A DNA stretch of 64,000 nucleotides from Gemmatimonadales bacterium (GCA_007695195.1 REEG01000140.1:62001-126000); one strand, 5' to 3'; shown: positions 1 through 9,537, numbered from the stretch's first letter. Numbers and translations are program-made. Notes: generated from the letters alone by a model not told the origin.

Positions 1-3
1 CTC

Positions 4-405
4 ATGACCCAACGAATGCTGCGACCGGCCGGTTCGCTCCGCCTCCTGGTGGCCGAGGACGAGCCCCACATCCGGCGCATCCTGGTGACGCTCCTGGAGG
101 CGTCGGGGTTTCAGCTCACCGTGGCTCACGACGGGCTCGCAGCCCAGGCGGAGCTCGAGGGTCCGGACGAATTCGACCTCGCTCTTCTCGACCTGCTCAT
201 GCCCGGCCGCACCGGACTGGAAGTCCTCAAGACGGCGCGGAGCCTTCCCCATCGGCGAGACCTCCCGGTCATCATCCTCACCGCCAAGGGACAGGACGTG
301 GACCGGAGACGGGCATTCGATCTCGGGGCCGACGACTTCATCACCAAACCGTTCAGCCCCAAGAAGCTCCTGGGGCGGGTGGACGAGCTCCTGGCTGATC
401 GCTGA
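4..405 (+). CDS. Stand-alone response-regulator receiver protein
   Basis: A single CheY-like receiver domain fills residues 12-130, with no output domain. The acidic pocket is E18-D19-E20, the phospho-acceptor is D63 (LLDLLMPG), and the switch residues are T93 and K115 (ITKPF), so phosphotransfer should work. Its kinase and partner are not visible. The stop overlaps the start of the next gene (TGATG at 403-407), which suggests translational coupling with the sugar-nucleotide gene downstream. The reading frame is open to the window edge, so the ATG at 4 may not be the true start. Confidence 0.85.
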   Translation: MTQRMLRPAGSLRLLVAEDEPHIRRILVTLLEASGFQLTVAHDGLAAQAELEGPDEFDLALLDLLMPGRTGLEVLKTARSLPHRRDLPVIILTAKGQDVDRRRAFDLGADDFITKPFSPKKLLGRVDELLADR

Positions 406-1529
406 TGCCCCCGTCGAAGGAGCCCCACAACCCACCGGGTGACCCAGCGGAGGCCTTGCCCCCACCCTTGGCCCGCCCCCCCAACCTCCACGCGGTCATC
501 CTCGCCGGAGGGATCGGATCTCGCTTCTGGCCTGCCAGCACTCCTGAGCGACCCAAGCAACTCCTCCCCCTGGCCTCGCCTCGCCCGCTCATCCGGGACA
601 CGGTGGATCGGGCCCTGGGTCTAGTCCAGGAGCACCGCCTTCATCTCCTGGCTGGAGCGCACCTCACGGCGCCCCTGGCGGCGGCACTCCAGGAGGCCGG
701 TGGCGCTGCCTCCTTCTGGGTTGAACCGAGAGCCAGGGGGACGGGCCCGGTGCTGACCTGGGCCGCGCACCGCATCGCCCGGAGTGATCCCGACGGTGTG
801 ATGATCTCCCTGCACTCCGATCACTTCATCGACCCCGAGGCCGCCTTCCACGCTACGGTGCGGCGGGCGGTGGAGGTGGCCCAGGGCGAGGACCTGCTCC
901 TCACCGTGGCCATCCCGCCGGACCGACCGGAGACAGGATACGGATACCTGCGACCCGGAGACCCGATTCCGGGAGACGCCGGCCCCTCGGCCTGGCGTGT
1001 CGGATCCTTCGTGGAGAAGCCCGACCGCGATACGGCCGAGGCCTACCTCCAGCGAGGCTACTTCTGGAACAGCGGCATCTTCGTTTGGAGCGTGAGGCGG
1101 TTTCTTGCCGAGGTGCGGCTGCACGCCCCGGAGATCGCCACGCACCTTCCCCTCCTGGACCGGGGCCAGGACGAACGGTTCTTCGAGCGGGTCACCCACA
1201 TCTCGGTGGATGAGGCCGTGCTTGAACGGAGCGGCCGGGTCGCGGCGGTGGAAGCCCGCTTCCGCTGGGACGATGTGGGGACATGGGACGCGCTGGCTCG
1301 GACCCGCCAGGGGGATGGCAGGGGGAATGTGGTGGAGGGACGAGGGTCGGTGGTGGCTGGACAGGGGAATGTGGTGTGGGCCGAAGAGGGATCGGTGGTC
1401 CTCTTCGGGGTGGATGATCTCGTGGTGGTCCGGAGTGGCGGGATCACCCTGGTGACCCGCCGGGATCGGGCCGGCGAACTGAAGAGGCTCCTGGAGTCCC
1501 TTCCTCCCGGACTCCGCGACCCGTCTTAA
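405..1529 (+). CDS. manC: Mannose-1-phosphate guanylyltransferase
   Basis: Makes GDP-mannose from mannose-1-phosphate and GTP, a precursor for surface polysaccharide or glycosylation. The nucleotidyltransferase signature GGIGSRFWP lies at residues 35-43, followed by RPKQLLPL at 49-56 with the conserved Lys. Further family motifs are SDHFI (about 141), FVEKPD (about 203) and WNSGIFVW (about 221). At 374 residues it is the single-domain form without the phosphomannose-isomerase half of bifunctional ManC. The first 30 residues are Pro-rich and not conserved-looking. It starts within the stop of the receiver gene. Confidence 0.88.
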   Translation: MPPSKEPHNPPGDPAEALPPPLARPPNLHAVILAGGIGSRFWPASTPERPKQLLPLASPRPLIRDTVDRALGLVQEHRLHLLAGAHLTAPLAAALQEAGGAASFWVEPRARGTGPVLTWAAHRIARSDPDGVMISLHSDHFIDPEAAFHATVRRAVEVAQGEDLLLTVAIPPDRPETGYGYLRPGDPIPGDAGPSAWRVGSFVEKPDRDTAEAYLQRGYFWNSGIFVWSVRRFLAEVRLHAPEIATHLPLLDRGQDERFFERVTHISVDEAVLERSGRVAAVEARFRWDDVGTWDALARTRQGDGRGNVVEGRGSVVAGQGNVVWAEEGSVVLFGVDDLVVVRSGGITLVTRRDRAGELKRLLESLPPGLRDPS

Positions 1530-1547
1530 CGGGACGACACCTGACCC

Positions 1548-2897
1548 ATGCGATCCCTCTTCCTCTTCGACGACCGGGTGGCTCGAAGCTGGCACCCGTT
1601 TTCCACCACCCGACCGGTGGCCGAACTCCTCTTCGGAGCCCTTCTGCTTCGGGAACGGATTGAACGGGCCGTGGGTCTCCCGGCGCGGGCCATCCTGGGA
1701 TGCCCTGAACTCCAGGGATTTTCCGAGCCCGGAGCCCCCCCGGTTTTCGGTGCCCGGGCGACCTACGGACCATCGGGAGATGAGTCACTGATTCTACTCA
1801 GTCGATGGATCCCGCCGCTGGGATCGGCGCTTCCGCTTCCAGCCGCCGCCCCCCCGACCGGTCTGCGCCTGGCCTGTGAAGGCACGCCGGTGGGATGGCT
1901 CCTGCCGGCGGGCCGGTCCCTTCCCTCGGGCGACGCCTTCGCCCTGGGGGCAGGGGACACCGGGGGGGAACCCGAAGTGGGGGCAGAGATGGAGATACCC
2001 GGGACCGTGCTCCCCCGGCCATGGACCCTCATGGAGCAGAATCCGGAGCGGATCATGGAGGACCTGGGCACGCTCTATCCCCAGGGGCATGGGGCGGACG
2101 TCGCTCCCCTGGACCCTCCCGCCGGTGTCTGGCTCACCGGACCCCACCCGGTGAGTGCCGGGGCCGGAGTGGAGGTGGCGCCCGGGGTGGTCCTGGATTC
2201 CCGTGACGGCCCCATCCACCTGTCGACCGGGGTGCGGGTCGAACCCAGGACCCACATCCAGGGTCCCGCGTGGGTGGGTCCAGGAAGTCACCTTCTGGGC
2301 GGGCGGCTGGGGAGCGTCTCCTGCGGCCCGGTGTGCAAGCTCCACGGTGAGGTGGACTCATCCATTCTGAACGGATTCGTCAACAAGGCCCACGATGGAC
2401 ACCTGGGGCACGCTGTGGTGGGGCGCTGGGTCAATCTGGGGGCCATGACCACCAACTCCGACCTGAAGAACACCTATGGCCCCATCCGTGTCCAGACGGC
2501 GCCGGGACCGGTACCCCGGGATCCGGTGGGCGTGGAGACGGGAATGATCAAGGTGGGCGCCTTCCTGGGTGACCACGTCCGCACCGGGATCGGAACCCTC
2601 CTCAACGGAGGCGTAGTGGTGGGAGCCGGCTCCACCCTCTTCGCCGGACCCGTTGTCTCGGGGTGGGTGCCCCCCTTCTCGTGGGTCTCGGCCCAGGGAA
2701 CACAGTCGGTTCGCCTGGATGCCTTCCTCACGGTGGCGGCCCGCATCATGGATCGTAGGGGGATGGAGTTGGACGAAGGTGTCCGTGAGCTTCTGACTCG
2801 CCTCCACGGCGTCTCCACCGGTGAGGGGACCGGTACGAGTGCGAGGGGGGGGCGGGGGGGAAGCCGGAGTGCACCCAAGGAGGGACCATTCCGGTGA
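1548..2897 (+). CDS. GlmU-like sugar nucleotidyltransferase with left-handed beta-helix
   Basis: The sequence resembles the 'alternative GlmU' family known from Bacteroidetes and relatives. Residues 1-200 form a divergent N-terminal half (LFLFDD at the start, TRPVAELLFG at about 20-29) in the place of the pyrophosphorylase domain. Residues 200-410 are hexapeptide-type beta-helix, including LNGFVNKAHDGHLGHA and NLGAMTTNSDLKNTYG. By family it could acetylate or uridylylate glucosamine-1-phosphate for UDP-GlcNAc, which feeds murein and lipid A, but the substrate is inferred. The C-terminal tail (about 425-449) is Gly/Arg-rich. The stop overlaps the next start (GTGA, 2894-2897). Confidence 0.72.
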   Translation: MRSLFLFDDRVARSWHPFSTTRPVAELLFGALLLRERIERAVGLPARAILGCPELQGFSEPGAPPVFGARATYGPSGDESLILLSRWIPPLGSALPLPAAAPPTGLRLACEGTPVGWLLPAGRSLPSGDAFALGAGDTGGEPEVGAEMEIPGTVLPRPWTLMEQNPERIMEDLGTLYPQGHGADVAPLDPPAGVWLTGPHPVSAGAGVEVAPGVVLDSRDGPIHLSTGVRVEPRTHIQGPAWVGPGSHLLGGRLGSVSCGPVCKLHGEVDSSILNGFVNKAHDGHLGHAVVGRWVNLGAMTTNSDLKNTYGPIRVQTAPGPVPRDPVGVETGMIKVGAFLGDHVRTGIGTLLNGGVVVGAGSTLFAGPVVSGWVPPFSWVSAQGTQSVRLDAFLTVAARIMDRRGMELDEGVRELLTRLHGVSTGEGTGTSARGGRGGSRSAPKEGPFR

Positions 2898-3715
2898 AGG
2901 TGGCCATGCTGGGAAGTGGAAGTCAGGGCAATGCCACCGTCGTGGAAGCCGAGGACACCCGTATCCTGGTGGATGCGGGCTTCAGCGGGCGCCAGTTGGC
3001 GCAGCGGTTGGGAGTCCTGGGAATGGCCCCGGAATCCATCACAGCAGTGGTCATCACCCATGAGCATGGCGATCACACCCGCGGAGCCGGCGTCTTCGCG
3101 CGTCGCTACGGAATCCCCGTGCACCTCACCCCGGCCACCCTGGAGGCCTGCCGGTCCCTCTTTCGTGGCGGTGAGGAGGTGGCGGTGTACTCGCCGGCTC
3201 GGGCCTTCCGCATCGGGGCCCTGAGAATTCACCCGTTCCTCACGTCACATGACGCCGTGGATCCGGTGGCCGTCACCGTCGAAGCGGTCCGGTGCGGAAC
3301 CCGGGTGGGAGTGGCCACGGACCTGGGACGCCCCACGGCGGGAATCCGACATAGCCTGGAGGGGTGCGACTTCCTCATCCTCGAGTCCAACCACGATGAG
3401 GCCCTCCTGCGGATGGGACCGTATCCGCCGTCGGTACAGGCCCGGATCGCATCGTCCCACGGCCACCTCTCCAATCACGCCGCCGCCCGCTTCGCCACCG
3501 AACTCCTCCACCCTCGCCTGACCGGGATCCTCCTGGCCCACCTCTCTGCCGAGTGCAACCGTCCGGAGCTGGCCATGGACGTGGTGGGCCGGGCCCTGCG
3601 CGAGGTAGGGTGGCAGGGGTGGCTTCAGGTGGCGAAGCAGGACGCGCCTTCCCCTCTGGTGGATATTCCCGAACTGCGGCGGAGAATCGGGCCGTCCCAG
3701 CTTTCCTTCCTCTAG
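2894..3715 (+). CDS. MBL-fold metallohydrolase, YycJ/WalJ type
   Basis: A 273-residue metallo-beta-lactamase-fold protein. The metal-binding HxHxDH is visible as THEHGDH at about residues 55-61, the next ligand region is TSHD at about 117, and DLG and ESNHDE follow at about 140-160. The first residues (VAMLGSGSQGNATVV) are typical of the YycJ/WalJ group of cytoplasmic nuclease-like hydrolases. The GTG start overlaps the preceding stop by four bases. The TAG stop shares the palindrome CTAG (3712-3715) with the convergent rseP gene. The substrate is not known from the sequence. Confidence 0.8.
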   Translation: MKVAMLGSGSQGNATVVEAEDTRILVDAGFSGRQLAQRLGVLGMAPESITAVVITHEHGDHTRGAGVFARRYGIPVHLTPATLEACRSLFRGGEEVAVYSPARAFRIGALRIHPFLTSHDAVDPVAVTVEAVRCGTRVGVATDLGRPTAGIRHSLEGCDFLILESNHDEALLRMGPYPPSVQARIASSHGHLSNHAAARFATELLHPRLTGILLAHLSAECNRPELAMDVVGRALREVGWQGWLQVAKQDAPSPLVDIPELRRRIGPSQLSFL

Positions 3716-5154
3716 AGTCCGAAGAGACGCAGGAAGTCGTTCCCCAGGGCCAGGGCCATGATGCCCAACAAGATGAAGAAGCCCACCTGACTCCAGCGCA
3801 TCCGCTGCTCGGCGGATACCGGCCGCCCTCGAATCGCCTCGATGCCCAGGAACACCAGATGGCCTCCATCCAGGATGGGGATGGGGAGGAGGTTCAGAAT
3901 GGCCAGGTTGATGGAGAAGAGCGCCATGAAGCTGAGGAAGACCGGAAGTCCCTCAGCCGCTGCCTGTCCCGACGCCTCCCCGATGGTGACGATGCTGCCG
4001 AGATTCCGGGTCGAGACCTGACCGGTCACCAGATCTCCCAGGAAGTTCAGGATGAACCCGGTGACGAAGACCGTTTCGCTCCACCCCACCTGCACCGCCT
4101 CCAGCGGCGCGACCCGCGTGTACGTGATGGGCGGGTTCTGGGCTTGGACCCCGATCTGGCCGATGGTCTGAGGCTCTCCGTCGGGGGTGATGCCATCGAC
4201 GGAGGATGGGGTGACCGAGAAGGAGAGCTCCTCTCCGTTCCGGGCCACCACGACTTCCATTTCTCGGCCGGGACTCGCCCGGATGAGGTCCTGTACCTGA
4301 CTCCACAGGTGGACCCGCTCTCCGGCCACCGCCACCACCACATCGCCGGCGCGCACTCCCGCCCGGTGTGCGGGAGCGCCGGGCTCCACGAAGATCAACT
4401 CGGGCTCGACCCAGTACCGGAGCCCCATGACCACCCGGCGCCGTTCCTCCGCGTCGGCCGGCATGGGTACGGTGATCTCGCCCCGGGGGTTGTCCCACTG
4501 GAAGGTCAGGGGCCCGGCGGGAGCGTCGAGGATGGCCTCCCGGACCTCCCCCCAATGCTCTACCGCTCGATCGCCGATGCGAGTGAAGTGGGCCCCCTCC
4601 GGAACACCCTCCAGTTCTTCCGTACCCTCCGGAAGGAAGGACACCACCACCTGCCCGAGGCGGGTTGTATCGGCCTGAGCACTTCCCCACCCCGCCGCCA
4701 CCGCCGTATAGGCGAAGAAGGCGAAGATCATGTTCATGATGACGCCGGCGGAGATAACCCAGGCCCTCGCCCAGACGGGCTTGGAATCAAAATCCGAATC
4801 CCTACGACGACCTGCGGCGGACGGGACCGCCTCCGTGCGGGAGGCGTCGGCCGAACCGCGGCCGGGCTGAACCTTGCCTTCTCCGGCGGCACCGTCCTCT
4901 TCCTCGGCGACGGCGCCCCCCTCGATACGCTCCATCACCTGATCGTCCATCCCCCCCATCTTCACATATCCGCCCAGGGGAATGGCGCTGAGGACGTACT
5001 CGGTGTCCCCGCGCCGGAATCCCCACACTCGGGGTCCGAGCCCGATGGAGAATCGATCCACCCGGATCCCCACGGACCGGGCCGCCATGAAGTGGCCCAG
5101 TTCGTGGACGAAGATGAGAACGCCCAGAACGATGAGAGTGGCGATGATGGTCAT
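3712..5154 (-). CDS. rseP: Site-2 protease RseP (membrane zinc metalloprotease)
   Basis: An intramembrane protease that cleaves transmembrane anti-sigma factors or leftover signal peptides. HELGH (H17, E18, H21) sits in the first membrane segment, and the second metal motif NLLPIPILDGGHL lies near the C terminus between the last helices. Two PDZ-like segments lie between them, the second around GVRAGDVVVAVAGERV. An insert of about 40 residues rich in Glu, Ala and Asp (about 80-120) precedes the second helix. It is the last gene of the dxr cluster, with 7 bases between dxr and rseP, as in many bacteria. Confidence 0.92.
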   Translation of the reverse strand: MTIIATLIVLGVLIFVHELGHFMAARSVGIRVDRFSIGLGPRVWGFRRGDTEYVLSAIPLGGYVKMGGMDDQVMERIEGGAVAEEEDGAAGEGKVQPGRGSADASRTEAVPSAAGRRRDSDFDSKPVWARAWVISAGVIMNMIFAFFAYTAVAAGWGSAQADTTRLGQVVVSFLPEGTEELEGVPEGAHFTRIGDRAVEHWGEVREAILDAPAGPLTFQWDNPRGEITVPMPADAEERRRVVMGLRYWVEPELIFVEPGAPAHRAGVRAGDVVVAVAGERVHLWSQVQDLIRASPGREMEVVVARNGEELSFSVTPSSVDGITPDGEPQTIGQIGVQAQNPPITYTRVAPLEAVQVGWSETVFVTGFILNFLGDLVTGQVSTRNLGSIVTIGEASGQAAAEGLPVFLSFMALFSINLAILNLLPIPILDGGHLVFLGIEAIRGRPVSAEQRMRWSQVGFFILLGIMALALGNDFLRLFGL

Positions 5155-5161
5155 GCGTTGT

Positions 5162-6322
5162 TCAATTCCCGGCCGGAGTCCGGCGCGCTACCGAATCTAT
5201 GGCGGAGCGGCGCGCCGCGCGGTCCGCTTCCAGGATCACCTCGAGCTCCGTCACCGGACGGACTTCGGTCCGGGACAGTGCCTCTTCCACAACCTGAGCC
5301 ATCCCGGGGAAGTCCACCTTTCCACGAAGGAAAGCATCCACGGCCACCTCGTTGGCGGCGTTGAAGACCGTGGGAGCCGTCCCGCCGGTCCGTCCTGCTT
5401 CCACTCCGATCCGAAAGAGAGGGAAGGCGTCGGTGTCCACCGCTTCGAAGGTCAGGGGTGAAGCCCGGACCGGGTCGAAGGTCCGGAGGTCGGGGTCATC
5501 CAATCGATCCGGATAGGTCAGGGCATAGAGGATGGGAAGCTCCATGGTAGGAAACCCCAACTGGGCCATGACGGATCCATCCACGAACTCCACGAAGGAG
5601 TGGACCACGGACTGCGGGTGGACCACTGCGTCGATGCGGTCGTAGGGAATCCCGTAGAGGACGTGGGCCTCGATCACCTCCAGCGCCTTGTTGGCCAGGG
5701 TGGCCGAATCAATGGTGATCTTGGCTCCCATGTCCCAGGTCGGGTGACGGAGGGCATCCTCGGGTCCCACCGCGGCCAGGCGCTCCCGGGACCATCCCCG
5801 GAACGGCCCACCGGAAGCGGTGATGACCAGGCGCTGGATCTGATCGGGATCCTCGCCCCCCAGGCACTGGAGAATGGCCGAGTGCTCCGAGTCCACCGGG
5901 ATGAGCTCACCCTCTCCGTCTTCCATGGCCTCCATAAGGAGATCCCCACCGGTGACCAGCGACTCCTTGTTGGCCAGAGCCAGACGCTTGCCGGCACGGA
6001 GTGCCGCAATGGACGGCTCGAGACCGGCGAAGCCCACCAGGGCGTTCAGGACGACGTCCGCTTCGGGCATGGACGCCGCGTCCACCAGGGCCTCACGTCC
6101 GCCGCTCCAGTGGGTGCCGTTGTCCCGGCAGGCTTCGAAGGCCTCCTCATCGGCCACCACGACCCGAAGCGGACGGAAGCGCCGGGCCTGATCTTCCAAC
6201 TCCCGGACCGAACGATTGGCGGCCAGGGCCACTACCTCGAAGCGGTCCGGATGTCGCTCCATGACCTTCAGGGCACTCTCTCCGATGGATCCGGTGGATC
6301 CCAGGATCGCCACGCGGATCAT
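5162..6322 (-). CDS. dxr: 1-deoxy-D-xylulose-5-phosphate reductoisomerase
   Basis: Second step of the MEP isoprenoid pathway, converting DXP to MEP with NADPH and a divalent metal. The NADPH loop LGSTGSIGES is at residues 6-15, ANKESLV at about 118, the metal and substrate motif VDSEHSA at about 143, TASGGPFRG at about 172 and the HPTWDMGAKI stretch at about 194. The chosen ATG at 6322 places MIRVAILGS at the N terminus as in the family; an upstream in-frame ATG at 6352 would add ten unconserved residues. Grouping with uppS and cdsA fits polyprenyl supply for the envelope. Confidence 0.94.
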   Translation of the reverse strand: MIRVAILGSTGSIGESALKVMERHPDRFEVVALAANRSVRELEDQARRFRPLRVVVADEEAFEACRDNGTHWSGGREALVDAASMPEADVVLNALVGFAGLEPSIAALRAGKRLALANKESLVTGGDLLMEAMEDGEGELIPVDSEHSAILQCLGGEDPDQIQRLVITASGGPFRGWSRERLAAVGPEDALRHPTWDMGAKITIDSATLANKALEVIEAHVLYGIPYDRIDAVVHPQSVVHSFVEFVDGSVMAQLGFPTMELPILYALTYPDRLDDPDLRTFDPVRASPLTFEAVDTDAFPLFRIGVEAGRTGGTAPTVFNAANEVAVDAFLRGKVDFPGMAQVVEEALSRTEVRPVTELEVILEADRAARRSAIDSVARRTPAGN

Positions 6323-6395
6323 GATGAGCCCCCTGGCGAGGCGGGAATGCACACATACGGGTGCATACGGGCGCTGATGGCCGACGTGGATCTCA

Positions 6396-7265
6396 TCATA
6401 TCAGAAGGAAGGGGAAAGCCAGGTAGGTGAGGGGGAGGGTGAAGTAGATGGCGTCGAATCGGTCCAGGACCCCTCCATGGCCGGGGAGAAGGGTACCCGA
6501 GTCCTTGACTCCGGCCTCCCGCTTCAGAACCGACTCGGCCAGATCACCCACCTGCGCCACGGCGCCCAGGACCGCCCCCAACAACGCGGCGATAGGGATG
6601 GGCAGGGTGTGGACGGCGTCGGGTCCCAGGAAGAGGAAGGCGAATAGCGCGGCCCCCAGGGCTGCGCCGGCGATTCCGCCCACACTTCCGGCCACGGTCT
6701 TCTTTGGGCTTACCGAGGGGATCAGCTTCCGCCGCCCCAGATGCTTCCCGGTGAAATAGGCGAAGGTGTCACCCAGCCACGTCACCACCAGGGGAAACAT
6801 GAGAAGGTGGGTAGCGGACCATCCGGAGACCGGCATCCCGGCCATCTGTTCCGGAAGCTCCCGGAGAAACACCGCAAAGGCCAGGGGCAGCGCCGCATAC
6901 CCCACCCCCAGGAGCGTCGTCCCCACGGCCAACAGGGGGTCGCCCTCGGGCCCGCGACGGAAGACCGCACCGGCCAGGGAGCCGAAGACGACCAGAATGA
7001 TGAGGGCCAGGGCGGAGGGCGCCCACGCCTGATAGGACCCCTGCACACCGGCGGCCAGGATCAGCCCCGCGGCCAGAGCCAGGCCGGCCCACTCGAAGGG
7101 CCGCCAGTTCCGGGCCCGAGCCAGTCCATAGGTCTCCCGGGTACCCACAACCGCCAGCAAACCGACGGCAACGGTGAGCGTCCAGCCCCCGAGATAGATA
7201 AGGCCCACGCCCAGAGGGATCCCGACCCCTGCCACTGCAACTCGCCGACCCAGATCTCCTGCCAC
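6396..7265 (-). CDS. cdsA: Phosphatidate cytidylyltransferase
   Basis: Makes CDP-diacylglycerol from phosphatidate and CTP in the inner membrane, feeding PgsA (47281-47952). About eight hydrophobic segments are followed by the C-terminal signature region LPGHGGVLDRFDAIYFTLP. The frame is open further upstream, but those codons overlap uppS. I place the start at the GTG at 7265, 22 bases after the uppS stop and preceded by GGGAGA, giving 289 residues, normal for CdsA. The signature carries GHGG where GPGGxxDR variants are common. Confidence 0.88.
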   Translation of the reverse strand: MAGDLGRRVAVAGVGIPLGVGLIYLGGWTLTVAVGLLAVVGTRETYGLARARNWRPFEWAGLALAAGLILAAGVQGSYQAWAPSALALIILVVFGSLAGAVFRRGPEGDPLLAVGTTLLGVGYAALPLAFAVFLRELPEQMAGMPVSGWSATHLLMFPLVVTWLGDTFAYFTGKHLGRRKLIPSVSPKKTVAGSVGGIAGAALGAALFAFLFLGPDAVHTLPIPIAALLGAVLGAVAQVGDLAESVLKREAGVKDSGTLLPGHGGVLDRFDAIYFTLPLTYLAFPFLLI

Positions 7266-7287
7266 GTGCGTCGTGATCTCCCGGCGC

Positions 7288-8031
7288 TCAGGGCGCCGTG
7301 ACGCGCCCGAAACGGCGTTCCCGCCGCTGGTAGTCGCGGATCGCCTCTCCAAAGTGACCCCGGGTAAAATCGGGCCACAGGACCGGAGAGATGTGGATCT
7401 CGGTGTAGGCGAGTTGCCAGAGCATGAAGTTGGAAATCCGGAACTCCCCAGATGTGCGGATGAGGAGATCCGGATCCGGAAGATCTCGGGTGTGGAGATA
7501 CTGCTCAAGGTGCCGGGGAAGGATGTCGTCCGGGTCCAGCGCGCCCAGGGCGGCCTCCCGAGCGAGGGAGCGAACCGCGTTCAGCAGTTCGGTCCGCCCG
7601 GAGTAGGACACCATGAGGTTGAGACGGAGCTGCCGCCCACCCCGGGTGGCCTCTTCCACGGCACGCACCGCTTCCAGGGTATCCCGGTCCATGGGAGCCA
7701 GATCCCCCAGTACCTTCACCTGCACCCCCTGCTCAACCAGTTCGTCCCGCTCACTGTGGGCATAGATCTGGAGAAGGGACATGAGCGCCAGGATCTCTTC
7801 TTCCGGACGGTTCCAGTTCTCCGTGGAGAAGGCGAAGAGGGTGAGGATCTCCACCCCCTCGGCAATGGCGGCTTCAATGGTCTCCCTCACCGCCTTCATC
7901 CCCTCCCGGTGCCCCTCGTACCGAGGAAGCTCCCGGTCGGCGGCCCATCGGCCATTCCCGTCCATGATCACCGCCACGTGCCGAGGCACACGATCGCTAC
8001 CATGGGAGGGGGAGGGGGCAGAGTTGGTCAT
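7288..8031 (-). CDS. uppS: Undecaprenyl diphosphate synthase (cis-prenyltransferase)
   Basis: Elongates farnesyl diphosphate to the C55 lipid carrier for peptidoglycan and O-antigen. HVAVIMDGNGRWA at residues 18-30 holds the catalytic Asp and diphosphate-binding segment, GHREG follows at about 40, FAFSTENWNRP at about 66-76, and the C-terminal signature DLLIRTSGEFRISNFMLWQ at about 194-212. The length of 247 residues is standard. It sits between frr and cdsA in the conserved order. Confidence 0.94.
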   Translation of the reverse strand: MTNSAPSPSHGSDRVPRHVAVIMDGNGRWAADRELPRYEGHREGMKAVRETIEAAIAEGVEILTLFAFSTENWNRPEEEILALMSLLQIYAHSERDELVEQGVQVKVLGDLAPMDRDTLEAVRAVEEATRGGRQLRLNLMVSYSGRTELLNAVRSLAREAALGALDPDDILPRHLEQYLHTRDLPDPDLLIRTSGEFRISNFMLWQLAYTEIHISPVLWPDFTRGHFGEAIRDYQRRERRFGRVTAP

Positions 8032-8111
8032 AACGGGATGATGACCGGAAAGGGACCACCTGTCAAAGAGCGACTGGGAGCTGCGCTCCCCAATGGCTCC
8101 GGCAGACCCCG

Positions 8112-8663
8112 TCAGACCGTCATGATCTCCTCTTCCTTGGCATCCATGAGTTCGTCGACGCGCTGGGTGTAGCTGTCGGTGAGTGACTGGACCTGATCCA
8201 ACTGGCGCCGACCGTCATCATCGGACAAATCCCCTTCCTTCATGAGGACCTTGATCCGGTCGTTGGCTTCGCGCCTGGCATGGCGGATGGACACCCTTCC
8301 TTCTTCGGCCATCTTGCTCAGGAGCTTAACCATCTCCCGCCGTCGCTCCTCATTGAGGGCAGGAACCGGGACCCGGATGATGTTGCCGTCATTGGAGGGG
8401 TTAAGGCCGAGATCGGCCTGCATGATGCCCTTTTCCACCTCCTGAAGGAGACTCTTGTCGAAAGGCTGCACCACGATGAGTGAACCCTCCGGGATGGAGA
8501 TGGTGGCGACCTGATTCAGGGGCATGGACGACCCGTAGGCCTCCACCCGGACGGTGTCGAGGAGCGCGGGCGTCGCCTTCCCTGTCCGAACGGTGGAGAA
8601 CTCCCGACGAATCGCATCAAGCGTTTCATCCATCCGCTGCTTCACATCATCGATCAAAGACAT
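8112..8663 (-). CDS. frr: Ribosome recycling factor
   Basis: Works with EF-G to split post-termination ribosomes. The protein is 183 residues, close to the usual 185. Domain I forms the long three-helix bundle, with conserved STVRTGKATPALLD at about 30-43 and a C-terminal stretch REANDRIKVLMKE. The ATG at 8663 gives MSLIDDVKQRM, the usual beginning. The open frame above it (to 8876) is unconserved and rejected. It lies between pyrH and uppS with gaps of 91 and 80 bases. Confidence 0.94.
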   Translation of the reverse strand: MSLIDDVKQRMDETLDAIRREFSTVRTGKATPALLDTVRVEAYGSSMPLNQVATISIPEGSLIVVQPFDKSLLQEVEKGIMQADLGLNPSNDGNIIRVPVPALNEERRREMVKLLSKMAEEGRVSIRHARREANDRIKVLMKEGDLSDDDGRRQLDQVQSLTDSYTQRVDELMDAKEEEIMTV

Positions 8664-8754
8664 GGTCTCATTCCGGGTTTGAGCGAGCACAAATGGCACG
8701 CCCCTGCGTCCACGATCCACTCCCGCAGCCAAACATGGCGCCGGAGTCTTGCAG

Positions 8755-9537
8755 TCACGACACCAGCGTGCCCACGGCCTCTCCTCGAATGGCTGCGGCC
8801 ACGGCGCCGCTGCGGGAGAGGTCCAGAACGATAATGGGGAGGTTGTTATCCTTGCAAAGGGATACGGCCGGCGCATCCATCACGCCGAGTTCCCTGGTCA
8901 CCACCTCATGGAAAGACACAGACGGCAGAAAGGTGGCGTCAGGGTTCTTGACCGGGTCGGAGGTGTACACCCCGGACACTTTGGTGGCCTTGATGATCAC
9001 ATCGGCCTCCATCTCGATGGCCCGGAGGACGGCGGCCGTATCTGTTGAAAAGTAGGGATTTCCGGTCCCCCCTGCGAACAGCACAACCCTTCCCTTCTCC
9101 AGGTGCCGGAGCGCTCTACGACGAATGTACGGCTCGGCCAACTCCTCCATGCGGATGGCTGTCATGACACGGGTCTCAACACCCTTTCGCTCCAGCATAT
9201 CCTGCAGGGCCATGGCGTTGATGATGGTGGCCAGCATCCCCATGTAGTCGGCGTTGACCCGGTCCATCCCCCGCTGGGAAGCGATGGTCCCCCGCACAAT
9301 GTTTCCACCCCCCACCACCAATCCCAGTGCCACGCCCATACCGTGAACCCCGCGAATCTCGTCGGTGATGCGATCGACAACGGGGGGATCGATGCCGAAG
9401 CCCCGGTCCCCGGCCAACGCCTCACCGGAGAGCTTGAGAAGCACGCGTCCGTACTTGAGGGGGGGCTCCTCGCCGGACCGTTCGTCCGGCTCCTCTTCCT
9501 CCGCCTTCCTCAAAGCGTCAATTGGAGCCCTCCCCAA
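8755..9537 (-). CDS. pyrH: UMP kinase
   Basis: Phosphorylates UMP to UDP with ATP and belongs to the bacterial hexameric amino-acid-kinase family. [20 protein letters not shown] at about 30-49 is the nucleotide-binding start. [23 protein letters not shown] and [19 protein letters not shown] follow in family order. It has 260 residues because of an extra acidic N-terminal extension of about 28 residues. The start at 9537 overlaps the end of tsf by 20 bases, and there is no conserved-looking alternative start nearer the kinase domain, so the extension is probably real. Confidence 0.92.
   Translation of the reverse strand: MGRAPIDALRKAEEEEPDERSGEEPPLKYGRVLLKLSGEALAGDRGFGIDPPVVDRITDEIRGVHGMGVALGLVVGGGNIVRGTIASQRGMDRVNADYMGMLATIINAMALQDMLERKGVETRVMTAIRMEELAEPYIRRRALRHLEKGRVVLFAGGTGNPYFSTDTAAVLRAIEMEADVIIKATKVSGVYTSDPVKNPDATFLPSVSFHEVVTRELGVMDAPAVSLCKDNNLPIIVLDLSRSGAVAAAIRGEAVGTLVS

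Noticed and set aside
3553-5364. Very long plus-strand reading frame of about 600 codons opposite rseP
   Set aside because: It is a GC-rich antisense shadow of the real rseP and dxr genes; the translation is rich in His, Pro, Gly and Arg without any domain pattern.
8032-8066. Promoter for a leaderless uppS mRNA (TTGACA at 8061-8066 on the minus strand)
   Set aside because: The -35 is perfect, but the -10 at 17 bases is CATCAT, too poor, and it lies in the middle of an otherwise continuous operon.
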